Positions 1 to 14,428 are shown, counted from the stretch's first letter. The stretch: DNA of 64,000 bases from Coenobita brevimanus (GCA_032717465.1 CM064666.1:17826336-17890335), one strand, 5' to 3'. Translations and numbers: made by a program. The notes: generated by a model from the letters alone, not told the origin.

Positions 1-65
1 GCCTCGCGCCAACCCTCACGCAACGGACCACGGCCAGTTTTGACAGATTTGAACAGAGACAGATC
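1..65 (-). CDS. PITPNC1: PITP exon 7 (partial, runs off the left edge)
   Basis: From the acceptor tttgcag at 66-72 the minus strand reads DLSLFKSVKTGRGPLREGWRE in phase 0, 21 codons plus two bases. LysThrGlyArgGlyProLeu is one of the most conserved motifs of the PITP fold. The exon is cut by the window edge, so the C terminus cannot be assessed. Confidence 0.94.
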
Positions 66-146
66 CTGCAAAGGTGGAATGGGACATGACTAAATTGCTG
101 TTTTTGATGAGGAGAACAATTTGATGATGATAACAATAATGACAAC

Positions 147-183
<37 letters not shown>

Positions 184-3100
184 TAGCTGTGATATTAAAG
201 AATTTACAATGATATTAATGGTAATGACAGATCCTACAACGTTAGAATGGGAGCCAAGTATGGTGAAAGTGATGATGATGATGATGATGATGATGATAAT
301 GATGGTGGTGGTGATGGTGGAAGTGATGATAATGATGATGATGATGATGAAATACCTGACATGAAGTGATAACTGTAATACTGCTGGTCAGATTAATACT
401 AATGGACTGCAATAATTTCTTAACATTACCGGCATATCTCTAACCCCATTTTTCAAGAGAACAAAGGCTAGGGACAACGCACAGTTTTGCAATTTCTATT
501 AAATGTTCATTAATTTCTCACCTAATATTAGAGATATCATCATCATCATCATCATCCAATCCTATGTCGCCCCACAGAGGAGCGTAGGAACCCGGGGCTA
601 GGCAAGTTGGTCCTGACATTTAAGATGAGAGTGACCAGCCTCACTCATCCCTGAGTGGCATTACATGAGCAGTAAACCCCAACCACCCTTTGGATATAAA
701 CCTTCACCGGCTCAATCCGATTGGAGTGCAGTAATTACCCACTAAACCACCAGGTGCCAAAATTTGGTTATATGGTTACCACCCAGCGTAGTAAATGGTT
801 TCCTGGTGTACAGGAAACCATTTGGCTTGTCACTCAGTGTAGAGTCACCCACAGGCAAAAGGAAAAGGAAAGAATGAAGGAAAGAAAGACAGAAGAGGGA
901 GTGTAAAGTCACCCGTAGACAGAAGGACAAAGAAAGAATGAAGGAAAGAAAGACAGAAGAGAATGGAAGGAAAGAAGGATGGAGGAAAGGAAAGGGTAGA
1001 CACCCGAGAGCAGCACTACATTGAGTGAGTGGATGGTGAGCGCCCCCACCTACCACAAATATTAGAGATAAGTTCTTAAAAACTATTGTGTAAAACTGCA
1101 ATGAAAAGGTTGTATTCCAGCAAGACATACTATACTCTCAGTCTAATTAAAAAGCAAAACTGAAGGCAGCAAATAACTGCAATATTAAAATGGATATTAT
1201 GTTGTGATTGGATGTAACATATCATATCATTTATAAAGGCTCCAACATGATGGCATGCACTGGCCTTAGTAACCTAATGGGAACTCTCCACACCGCTTAA
1301 TCTCGGCAGGCTCCCTATTCAATCCTTTATCCCTGACGTCACACTCTATGGCCTTATCCCACATCTTTTTCTGTCTGCCTCTCACAGCCCTACCCCTGAA
1401 ATTCACACTTCTCTCCTTCTGCACACAACTGTCATCCTCTATTTTCTCTACATGGCCAAACCTCAATCAATCCCTCTGCATCACAACACCAATACTCTCC
1501 AGTCCCATCCTTCTTCTCAATTCTTCAATTGTAAACCTAGTCCTCAGGCCTCACATTCAAGGACACACTACACATCCATCTAATCATTATAATTTCTGTA
1601 CATTTAAGCCTATGACAACTCCCTTGTTATACTGAATTTTACCATACAGCATTACACTCCTTCTCAGATAACAAAAAATCAAACTGAAGGCAGCAAATAA
1701 GTGGATGTATCAGTGTGTATTAAGTTAAAGACCACATGGCAGTTAACGAAGCAGTGATTTTCTGAGAGCTGTGCTGATGTGAGTTATATCCAACGTGGTC
1801 TTTAACTGCACATCCTGACTGCTGAATAGTGAAGAGTTTCATTTAATTAATTTTGTTCATTTAAAAAGGTGCCAACATACTTCCATGTGTAAGCCTTTGC
1901 CACCTAATGGAGGCTCTTCATGATACTCAATCTCTAGCAGCCTCACTGTTCTGTTCTCATTCAGCCCCCTACCCTGACGTCATAGCTTAACAGTGAAAAA
2001 CAATCTTAAGAGAAATTATGTTATGTGATAGGAAGCGTTATGAGGAACACACTGAGGTGGTTTGGCCATGTGGAGAGGATGGAGGGTGAAAGACTGACGA
2101 AGAGAGTGTATGTGAGTGAGGTGGAGGGGGGAAGAGGGAGGGGGAGGCCGAGGATGAGATGGAGGGATGGGGTGGAGAGGTATATGAGAGAGGGGGGTGT
2201 GAGTTGGGAGCAGGGCAGTGAAATGGCAGGGGACAGGGCGACTTGGAGGCGATTTGCTTGTGGCCACCCCAAACGGGATTGAGGCGTCTGGCAATAGATA
2301 GATAGATGGAACTACTGTACAAGAAATGAGTACAGTGCACATTACAACCCACCTCATCTTTCTTGTAGTGTTTCTCATCCACTGGGTCTGTGAGAATGTC
2401 CACGTGGTCCACTATTCGGTTACGCAACTCCTCCTCACTGACCTCCAGGCACTGTGGGATACAATCTGGCATCAGATGGTCCTGCACGGTGTTTAAGTGC
2501 TTACACAAGGAATACACTCTGTTATTATTAAAAGTAGCAGATGAGGTCTATATCATAGCTATTTTTACATACAACTAGAACTGGGTAGTGTACTAGGTAC
2601 TGTTGTATTACTACAGCTGCAGCCTCAACCCCAAGTTCAGGACCTGGAACGGTGGCGTCTTTGCCGTGGGTCTACCCTCCAGAGGCTGTCAAAGCACAAG
2701 AGGAGGACAGCATTGGGGCCAAACCACTGCAAACCCCCCCGGCCCTCATGGGGCCCAAGAACCTGGGAGTGGCTTTGGTCGCCCAGGCAAGTACCACATC
2801 TCCCAACACAACACACACAACAACAACGTTTTTTCTACACCGAGAAATGACTACCCGGCTGTCATTTCTCGATGACTTCTTCTAGCCGGGGACATTGAAA
2901 GCAATCCAGGACCCACCAACAAATACATATGTCCAACATGCTCAAAACCTATCATGTCGAGCCGACAGACAAGGAGTTCAGCTCAGTGCAATTCCTGCAA
3001 GAACTGGACCCATTACACCTGCACATCACTTGCATCCGGAAAACATTACACAAACATCCGGACCTGCTCCTTATGCTCCTTCCCCCCACCCACTAACCCC

Positions 3101-6100
3101 TCCACCAACCCTACTCCTACTTCCTCCACATCTGCTCAGCCAAACCCAAAGATCCGTCCCACACCATCCAACCCCCCAACCCCTCCCATTCCACCCCATC
3201 CTAATCCACCCCAACCCTTACCTCCATCACAACTTTCTCCTACCCTCTTCCCCTCCACCCACACCACCACCTCTCCCCCGTTGCTGCAGCAGCCAACACA
3301 CATCGCACACACACAACATAAACATCTTTCAGTTAACATAGATGGCATAAACACCAAAAAACAAGAACTCACACAATCCATCAAACAACAGAACATACAC
3401 ATTGCCATCTTACAAGACACAAAACTACACAGAGCACAGAAAACACCGACATTTCGTAACTTCACCACCATTCGACAAGACCAGGCCAACGGCAGTAGTG
3501 GTGGACTCATCACCCTGGTACACAAATCCATCAACTTTGCAGATACCAGCGCACGCAGAAAGTCACTTCTCCCCCAAATGACACCACAACAGAAATACAA
3601 TCAATTAAAATATGCACTGGTAACAAATCACATATAACAATTTCCAGCACATACATTCACCCCCAATTGTCCCCCACAACACCACACAATTACTCTCCAA
3701 AGATACACCACATCACTAACATACCCAACATCATCCTGGGTGGTGATTTCAACGCCAAGGCATTGGTCTGGCATGTCAACAACCCTGACACAGACAGAGG
3801 GCTAGTACTACAATCCCTGACAGATCATTTTTTCATAGTGAATAATCTTCATCAACATACCCATATCCCACACCAAGCCCTCTTCCTCCCATCATCCCAA
3901 GACATCACCTTTTGCTCCCCAAACCTCGCCCCCACAACATCCTGGAGAGTGATCTGATCACCTTACAATCATTATCACTACCAAAACCAGAATTACCCCA
4001 GCTGGCCACAGACACACATACACCAATTATAAGAGAGCCAACTGGGAGGCCTTCACAACTGAAAAAGAACAAGATTTCAAAACATTAAACAGTACACCCA
4101 TCACAAACATCAACAATGCTGTGCACACTTTCAATACAATTGTACAAAATGCAGACAAAAGACACATCCCTAGAGGCAACAGAAAGAGACACAACCCCAA
4201 CTTCACACCAGAAATTTAAGGCCTCATCAGTAAACGGTACACACTACAACACTCCCCAACACCCCATACACAAGACACCGTACAACAAATACAAGAACTC
4301 AACACTCAAATAACCAATAAAATATCAGAACAACAAACACTAAACTGGAATAATTATCTCCAAACACTTGACCACAAAACAAACCCCAGCAAACTCTACA
4401 AAACATTAAACAGCATCACACTCTCCAACAGCAACACTACACAATCACATGCTGCCATCACAACAATAGGCACCATACCTTCAAACAAACAACAAGCAAA
4501 TGCTCTCATCAATCACTTTTCGTGTCAGCCATCTAAACCCCCATCGCGACGACCGACGTATCATCCAACGTAAGAGACAGTTCCCCACAGACCCAGACTA
4601 TGCACCTTTCACTTACAATCAGACGAAGCACATCATTAACAACCTCAAGCACTCATCTGCCTGTGGACCAGACAACATAAGCAACATTCACCTTAAACAC
4701 CTTGGACCATATGGCATAAAAGCACTCACCAACATATCGAACTACAGTTACTCACACAAAATAATACCCAACATCTGGAAGCATGGCATTATCATCACTA
4801 TCCCTAAACCCAACAAAGACCCCAAGTTACCTTCCTCACACTGCCCCATCACACTCTTCTGCATCCCCTCTAAAGTCACTGAACGACTGGTACTACTACT
4901 AGTTACACCTCACACCCCCCTAGCACCATCATAACATGGTTTTAGGCCACTACACTCCACAAACACTCTTCTTACAGACCGTACAAAGTTTTTGACAGCA
5001 TGAATTCAGCTATACCACCACACAGAACACTCATAGTCGCACTAGACATTAGCAAAGCTTTTGATGCCTTCCCCTGCCACAAACTCACAAACAAAATATT
5101 CAACACAAACATGCACAATAACACAAAAAGATGGTTGGCAAACTACTTAGCAGGTAGATGTGCACACGTAACATTTGCCCGTCAGTCTTCCAACATCAGA
5201 AACTTCACAAATGGCGTCCCCCAAGGATCTGCTTTATCCCCTACCGTCTTTAACCTATACCTGCACGACATACCCACACCCCACACACCACAGATACACA
5301 TAGATTCCTATGCAGATGACATAACACATACATGTACACACCAAAATGCAAACACAGCTACACACATCCTCCAACCTTACCTCAACACACTACACGAATG
5401 GTTGACCACAAACAGGCTCAAAATAGCCAGCGCCAAATCTACAGTGACCCTTCCCACAAACTGGACAGCAAAACACAGTCACATTCCACACCTCACCATA
5501 AACAACACTCCCCTACCACACACACACACACACACACACAGACACATACACACACACACCAAAAATCCTTGGTGTAACATACAATACATCAATGTCATTT
5601 AAACAACACATCACAAACATTAAATATAAAATAACACCAAGACTAAATGCCTTGAGGTCATTTGCCCATACAACATTTGGACACAACAAAGAAACCACCA
5701 CTACAGTATACAAACAATATATATGTTCAATGATGAATTATGCAAGCCCTGCTTGGGCTCCTAACATCACTAAAATACACTACAACACTCTACAGGCCAT
5801 ACAGAACAAAGGCCCTAAAAATAATCACAGGCTGCACAGCTACTACACTCACAGACTACCTACATCAAGAAATCATAATCCTCAAAGTCAAGGATCACCT
5901 AGACATGAGAGGCACCCAAATTCTCACACGGCCTCCACAAACCCACAACATCCACTACACTACATGGCAGCACATCCACACACTCCAAGGAACATCAAAA
6001 CAACACCCAGCACACGATATCATACACAAATACTGTCATCTCTCCCCCTCCTCGCCTGCTTCAGACCAGCTTCCAGAAGCATATCCATACTCAAATCACT

Positions 6101-9100
6101 TACTGCTCCATTCAGTCACTTAAAGACAACACACAGCTGCATGCACGGCCTCCTGATATCCACCCTTCTGAATCCTATCTCCCTCGTGAGGACAGGGTCC
6201 ACCTGGCCAGGCTGAGATGTGGGCATCATCCAGCCCTCTTAAGTTACCAGAAGAGGCTGGATGACCCTGTTACTGATGCCTGTCCAGGATGTAACACAGC
6301 ACCCCATACTACTAAGCACATTATGGAAGACCACACTGCATACAATCACCTATGCCAACAACACAACATACACTCCTTGAGAGCTCTGTGGGAAAGCCCG
6401 GTCTCGGCTGTAGCCTTCCTTAGGGACTTGGGGCTTTTCAGCCAGACTGCTTAGGGAACAACTACTACTACTCCTACCCCAAATTCACATGAAATGTAAA
6501 CCTAGTGGACCACAGGCTCAAGTTTCCCTTCTGCAGCTCATCATCCCCCTTTCAAGGAAGAGGGAGGAAACTAAGAACTATTTACATAACAGAGCAGCCC
6601 AGTTATATAGTGCCACCACATGAAGGCACTCCTCTCCAACACCTACATACAACTGCTGCTGTACTGTGTATTGTGTAGTTGTAGCAGATGCAGCCCCTGG
6701 ATCATCTGAATGTGAACCCATGGACTGCAAGATGAGGTTATCCTTGCGGTGCAGTCCATTATCCTCTTTTGGGGGGATAAGAAGGGATTAAAGGGGTAAT
6801 TGTATAACTTGGCACTATCCTCCTTTTGGAAGACAGGGAGGGAGTTGAGGGGCATTTGTATACCTGGGCAGCAGTGCCACCTAAATTTACTGGAGCCACT
6901 GTGAAAAGGCATCTCTCTCCATCACTGTATATTGTGTGAAATTAGCAAATAAACTATACTGGCGGCTATTGGACTTTAACACATAAATCGTCTTAAAATT
7001 GCTGATTACCGGAGCGTTAATACGGATGTCAAAAATGGCTATCAATGACAAGAACAATCAGTATCACAATAAGCAATAAACAGAGGCTGCAACAATAGAA
7101 CAATGGCACACTGAAAATAGTATTGTACAGAAAACCGGAACTTTAGAACTCCGAACTGATGAAAAATGAGAACAGCGAGGGACTGGAATAGAGAAATACC
7201 AGAATACTAAAAGGATATAAGAAAAGATAAATAATCTCCCTCACGCACCGTACTGAATTACATTAACTCCTTTCCATGACACTTCTTATTTCATTCTTGC
7301 TACTTTCAAACAAATACTGACAAATTTAAACACACTTCATGCTATCTTATATTGTGGGGATGGATCAGTCTGCTGGTGTGGGTGTGAGTATGGTTGTAAG
7401 AGTAGGAATGAGTATGCAGAATAGACACTGACATCACTGAGTTGTTCCTGCAACACACACAAGCTTGCCTGGTGGAGTGGAAGAGAGGGGTTATATACGG
7501 ACCACCTTGTGTATTCATTTTAGAAACGACTTCCAGATGTGAGGCAGTTAATTTATCGATCTCTCTATCTATCTACCTACCTATCTATTTATCTGTTTAT
7601 CTATCTATTTGGTCAGACATCTTAATCCTGTAAAGGGTGGCCACAAACAAATAGCGTTCACACTGCTCTGTCCTCTGCCCTCCCTCCAACTCACACCTCC
7701 CTCTCTCATTTTCTCTCTCCTTCATCCCTCCACTTCATCCTCTCCCTCCCCTCTCTCCTCCACCATCTAACTCACACACACACTCTTCTAGTTAAAGATG
7801 ATCTGAAAATCTATCCTAAACACAACAGCATCATCTCTGCAGTTGAGAGAGAGAGAGAGAGAGAGAGAGAATCATTAAAATCAAAGGGTTAAGGACTATT
7901 TGAAATGACTCACATTTTCTGAGGTGCCCCGGTTGTTTTGGTATCGTGTGCGGATCTTGACGGAGAACCGCGGCACCACTGAACACTGTCGGCAGAAACA
8001 CCAATAAATCCTTCACTATAATGTCGTCAGCTTCACCATGTACTTACCAAACCCTCTCCATAAAGATTCCACGATTTTGTCATTAACGCAGAAACTCTAA
8101 CAATTCTACTCATCATGTTTTTTGACTTCTTTTCTCCCAATAGTTTCCTCCAATACATACAAAATATCAGCAGTACCATGGCTAACCTTAGTATGGCTCG
8201 GGAAATGAACTACCTTGTCCAGTTTTTTGGTTTTCAGCTTGATCTTGGGTCATACTGGCTCAAATGGAATGTGATGAAGTATTATGGTACTTATTTTTAG
8301 ATCAGTATATGCCATACCTATACTCTGTCTAATAACATTTCCTGCAGTTAAGTACTTATTTTTTTCCGGGCCAAAAACAATGTATGCAGTACTGTAGGTT
8401 ATTTAATCAAGGACCAGTTATATGAGTATGAGATGGAAGAAGGGATGATGAAATATGGGTAAGCAAATATCTAGCCTACAACTACTGTCCTTTAGCTGTA
8501 CTGAGCACACACAGACACACAGACACACAGACACACACACACAGGGTCCATGCAGCCAACCAACCACATGACAGCTTGGCTTCAGTTGTATAGCATCCTT
8601 TTGACAACAACAGAAAATTAAAACAAAATACATGAACACATAGGCTACCAAACTGTATCTAACAAACAAGGGTAGGTATATAAGAAATGTGGTTCATCAT
8701 CATCATCATCATCATCGTCAGGGTTCAAAAGGCAAGGAAAAGAGGGGTGGGGTGGGGGGGAATGATACAGGGACACCTAATCATTGGTTTATAAATGAGG
8801 ACCATGAAACATCCAGTTTAATAAGCCACTTCTTTCTCCCAATTACAATAAAAGTCCTGTCATCCAAATGGCAGTGGGCTGAGGGTCTTCAGGACTAATG
8901 TATTGTTTTTTTCAGACTACTGGGAGGGACCTTAGAAAACATTATTAATATGTACATGATCATTAAATAAACACTTAAAATGACATGAGTTATTGTTTTA
9001 CTCACCAGAAATGCATAGAACTGTAGATGAACAATTGCAGGTGGGTACATCCGAGTCCAAGGGCAGGTCCAAGCCATATAAATCCTCAGATAAAACCCAG

Positions 9101-11523
9101 AGAAAAAATAAAACAATAAAAGCCCAGAAATATTTTTAAAATTTCGCCTTGAAAAATTTGCAGTCTTGGCATATTCGGATTACTGGTGGTCGGACTGAAG
9201 GACTTTTACTGTAGTTGGTTATAAAAAGGGTTCACTGCATCTGGCTTGTGTGAAATCCCTACAACTGGTGGTGTACCAAACAACTGCCACTAAACCTTAA
9301 AACATGATACCTTATTCTTGCTGTTTGACGACTATAAAATGAGAGGGGGAACGAGAGGCATTGTACTACAGAGGTTGAAGTGATGGATGTCTGAAGAAAG
9401 AATGAAATAAAAGTGAGTGAGTGAGTGAGAGAAGAAAGAATAAAAGAAATAAGAGAGTGAGTCAAGAGTGAAAGAAGAAAGAATGAATGAATAAAGTGAG
9501 TGAAAGAAGAAAAAATGAAAGGAAGTTAGTAAAACAAGAATGAAAGAAAACATGAGTGAAAGAAGAAAGAATAAAAGAAAAAAAATGACTGAGTGAAAGA
9601 AGAATGAAAGAAAAGCGAGCGAGCAAAACCTATGCAATATTTTTGTATCTACGTAATTGGGTTGCTAAGCTTACGAAAAACACTTCAATGAAAGGGCAGG
9701 GCAAGTAATATTGAGATGCTGTTTCTTTCATTCAGTAAAGGAGGAGGATATTTGCAGGCTCAGACGTACAGAAATGACAATGATTAGGTGGATGTGTAGT
9801 GTGTCCCTGCGTTCAAGGTCTGGGGGGGCTAGGTTTACGATGGAAGAGTTGAGAGGTAGGATGGGACTGGAGTGTATTGGTGTTGTGATGAGGAGAGGTA
9901 GATTGAGATGGTCTGAGCATGTGGAGAGGATGGGGGATGATAATTTGGTGAGGAAAGTGAGAGGTGTTAATATTGACAGTGGGGTTATGAGGGGTAGACC
10001 AAGAAAGACATGGGACGAGGTCATTAAGTGTGACCTCAGGGTTAAGGGACTGAACAGGGAGGCTGCAACAGATCATGCAGCATGGAAAGCCACCATTAGG
10101 TGACCTAAGGCCGACACATGCAAGCATGTTGGAGCCTTTAAAAACGAAACGAACGAAACGATTCATCATCTAATCCAGTGTTGCCTCAAGAGAAGCGCAA
10201 GGGCCCGGGGCTAGGTAAGTTGGTCCTGACATTCAAGATGAGAGTGACCAGCCTCACTCATCCCCGAGTGGCATTACATGAGCAATAAACCCCAACTATC
10301 CCTTGGATATGAACCTGCACAGGCTCAATCCGATTGGAGCGCCTTAATTGCCCACTAAACCACCAGGCACAATAATTTGGTTATATGGTTATCACCCAGT
10401 GTTGTAAATGGTTTCCTGGGGTACAGGAAACCATTTGGCTTGTCACTCAGTGTAAAGTCACCCACAGACAGAATGAAGGAAAGAATGGAGGAAAGAATGA
10501 CAAATGAGGGATGATGTTAAGACAGAATAATGGAATATTATGAGGTTAAAATAACATCATATAAGTACTGTACAATCACCTCCTTATGTGTGGGCTCTGT
10601 ATGTGTGAACTCTGTATGCACTGATTCCATATGCATAGCCACAATAACAGTGAAAAGGAGCATCACATAACAATAAATGAACAGGAGCATCACATCCACG
10701 GAATAAGGATGTTTTAAACTGTTAATCTATTTAATATCTGAAGCTTAATTGAGGTCACTGCATTTTTAATAGGCAAGGTGTGGTTAGATCGAAATTTGGT
10801 TAACACATTAGAGAGAAATATGAACGTTGGAGGGAGGATTGTGAGAGGCAAACCGAAAAAGACCTGGGACAAGGTCACAGAGTGTGACCTCAGAGATGGA
10901 GGACTGAATAGGGAGGCTGCCAAAGATCAAGCATCATGGAGAGCTGCCACTGGCTGACTCAAGGCCAAAGCATGCAAGCATGATGGAGTCTTTACAAATA
11001 AATACTGTACGACAAAGGTGTTGCTAGATAAAAAATTTGGTTAACATATTAAGTTCATGGGTTAAAGGGTTCCATATACTGTACTGTAGATTCTGTACGT
11101 ACTGATGCTTAGTTTAACACTTCAATGGATCACTGGAGAGAGGAATATACTGGAATAAAAAAAGAACTGGAATATTAGGAATCAAAAACAGGGAACCAAT
11201 GTAAAACTGTGAGGTTGGAATAACGGAATGTATTGTGTGGCTGGAATAATGGAATGTATTGTGAGACTGGAATAATGGAATGTATTGTGAGACTGGAATA
11301 ATGGAATGTATTGTGAGGCTGGAAAAATGGAATGTATTCTGAGACTGGAATAATGGAATGTATTGTGAGGCTGGAATCATGGAATGCTGGTATATATGAA
11401 TACTAGAATAAAGTAATATGACAGTAGAATATAGGCTAGAAAAATTGAATGCCAGTACAGTATATATTCTTCATTTAACACTGACAGAATTCCAGTAAAA
11501 ATTATAAATACACATACGTTGGG

Positions 11524-11566
<43 letters not shown>

Positions 11567-14397
11567 TTCACTGAGGAATTACTGAAGAAAGAAAGAATGA
11601 AAGCAAGGAAGTAATGAAGAAATAAAATGAAATGAATGAGTGAAGAAAGAAACAGAAAAATAAAGTAAGAAGAGAGTGAGCAAGTGAGTGAAAGAATGAA
11701 AGAAAAAAGCGAGTGAGTGACTGAGTAAATGAATGAATGGATGAAAGAAGTGAGATTCTTAGGAGGCTGTTGTTGAGCAACCCCAGTCTGTCTGGCCATG
11801 CAAATCCACCTACCGCAGGCAAGCGACTGCCCCTGCAAGGCCACCCCATACAGTGAACTGATATTCCCTTGTATTGAAAACAGCACAGTATAGGGAAGGA
11901 TGCAGAGGTTTGCTTCCCAGATGGATGGTGCACGTGCATCTCTCCACTCGATTAACAGGGGCACTGTAATAGGCTCCACACTACCCTGTTATTTGGTTAT
12001 ATGGGTACCACGCAGCACTGTTAATGATTTCCCGGGTTACAGGAAATCATTAGGTTTGTCACTCACTGTAGAGTCACCAGAAGCAGAAAGACGGCAATAA
12101 ACGTATCAGGAAAGATGGGAGAAATAGAAAAAGCCTGATAAATGTGGAGGAAGAAGTAACCAGCTCTACATCAAGTGAGTGGGTGATGGATACCATCAGG
12201 AACTACAGTACTAGACAGTAAGGTGAGTGATGTATTGCACTTACCGTATATTCTGCACCAGCATACACACAGCGCATCATGCAAAGGAAAACTCAACATT
12301 ACAAAAACACAAGGACATATTTACACCACAATTTATCTTAATATCACAAAGGTTTTAAAAGTTGATACAGGCAACCCCTGGTATCTGAACTACTGAGATC
12401 CAAAATTTTGCTGATCCAAACTGCCATTTTCTGCACCAAAACCCTCTGACCAAATCAGGATTCCCGTTTTTCCAAACCCACAATTAAGAAAAAAAAAAAA
12501 TGCAATTTTTTTTAACTATACAAACTGCCAGACATGAAAAAATGCCCAGTCATTACCATAGAAAGTGTGCAGGTACCACCACACCCTCATTTTATGATGA
12601 AGATGCACTGGAACAAACTCATCACATTACAATTTTATTGTGTAGCATACCGAGTTGATTATTACATGGGTTCAATTGGGATGTGTTTTTGGTCATGGGT
12701 CACTCTCCTGACCATGCATCCATCCATCATCCAATCCTATGTTGCCCATGAGAGGCATAGGAACCCAGGGCTAGGCAAGCTGGTCCTGACATTTTAAGAT
12801 AAGAGTGACTAGCCTCACTCATCCTTGAGTGGCATTAAGTGTGCAATAAACCCCAACCATCCCTTGGATATAAACCTACACAGGCTCAATCTGACTGGAG
12901 CACCTTAATTACCCACTAAACCTCCAGGTGCCATAATTTAGTTAAATAGTTACCACTCAGCATAGTAAATGGTTTCCTGGTGTACAGGAAACCATTTGGC
13001 TTGTCACTCAGTGTAGAGTCACCCACAGGCAGAAGGAAGTGGAAAGAATGAAATAAAGAAAGATAGAAGAGGGAGTGTAAAGTCATCCGTAGGCAGAAGG
13101 AAGAGGAAAGAATGAAGGAAAGAAAGACACATGAGGAAGGAAGGAAAAGAGGAAAGGGCAGACACCCAAAGCAGCACTACATCGAGCGAGTGGATGGTGA
13201 GCATCACCACTAACAACGTCTAAAAACAAGCTTCCAACTCACAAATTGGTAGTTGTTCATTTTGCTGCACTTCCAATTCACTTAACCCGGTAGTTATTTC
13301 ACTTTACTCGAAGACTGAACTCCAACACCAAACTGCTGTTCCATCACCAAAACACCCAGAGTGACCAAGTTCAAAGGCCATTTTGGATCAAACAAATGAC
13401 TGTAGGCCTGCATGTCAGCAATCATTTAGGCAAAAACAAAGATCATACATCAACCAGTGATGCTTCATACAGGATCTTAATGATCCTATAAGCAGAAATG
13501 TCATCATACAAGTGATTCATCGCATATTGGTTCATCGTATAACGGTGGTCTGATGTACTGTATTATTTGCACCAAAACTCTTTATTCAAATCAGTGTTCA
13601 GTATTATCTGTAAGTCATCCTCTATGGCCACATGATACAGTCCCATGTAAACCATGTTATACCCATTTCAGTATTTGAAAAATCACTATTGAAAATAACT
13701 GTCCTTGACAAAACCCATTTAGATACTGGGAGTTGCCTGTACACACTACAAGATATTACTCTGGAGAAGCCAAGGACAGATTAATGAAAACACTGGAATA
13801 CTGGAAGGAAGAAACAAGGAATAATTACTGTTCTGTACAAATCAGACCAATACATGTCCAGCTACCAGGGGATTCATTAGTAACTGCTAACTCAACAAAA
13901 GTCTTACAGAGTAAAACATTATCAAATTCTTAAAATGCACCAAACTTAGTCAATAGAGCCAATATTATACTTTTCTCTTAACTAAAGATCTGTTACTCTA
14001 TCTTGGTACAGATTTTCATCCTTTTGTGGCACATTTTCCATTGCTTAGTGGCAGGAGAACACTTTGCTATGGCTCTACATCCCTTAAGTTCTTCAAGACA
14101 AGCATTGTCATATATTCTCAAGTTACTCTATTGCTACAGCCCAGCCTTCGTGATGGAGAGATGGCAATTTTAGGCCAAGTTAAAGTGAAAAGAGTATAAC
14201 CCAACTATGATCGGCCAATCTTTTTCAACCCAAACACCCACTATATATAGTCACCATCGCAAGACGAGGATGTGTTCAAAATATCACTGACTGCTTCTGT
14301 AAATTGGGGCTGCAGGCAAATCAGCTTCGTGATAGCAATGAAACTTTAAGAGTAAATTTTTATAAAGTTCTAGATATCTAAAAGCAAAAATGACCTA

Positions 14398-14428
<31 letters not shown>

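Larger units (their letters stand above)
2610..6475 (+). mobile_element. Near full-length non-LTR retrotransposon with 2A motif (Jockey/I-like), decayed
   Basis: A ~3.9-kb element in antisense orientation inside PITP intron 5. Order on the plus strand: short leader, 2A-like motif (2876-2914), C4HC3 zinc finger (2930-3075), Pro/Ser/Thr-rich linker (3085-3290), APE-type endonuclease (INxx..ILQDTKL near 3340-3430; GGDFNAK near 3740), reverse transcriptase (4600-5500; DISKAFD, GVPQGSALSPT, SYADD), a thumb region (5590-5860), and a C-terminal Cys/His region (CPGC...H, about 6280-6320). It ends in an ACTACTACTAC tail near 6465. Several frameshifts split the ORF, so it is inactive. Its coding strand is strikingly G-poor and A/C-rich. 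The 5' end is estimated. Confidence 0.85.

Noticed and set aside
2282..2518. PITP exon 6 starting at 2518 (acceptor aacag)
   Set aside because: This start leaves phase 2 while exon 5 ends in phase 0; only 2499 or 2481 keeps the frame unless another exon intervenes.
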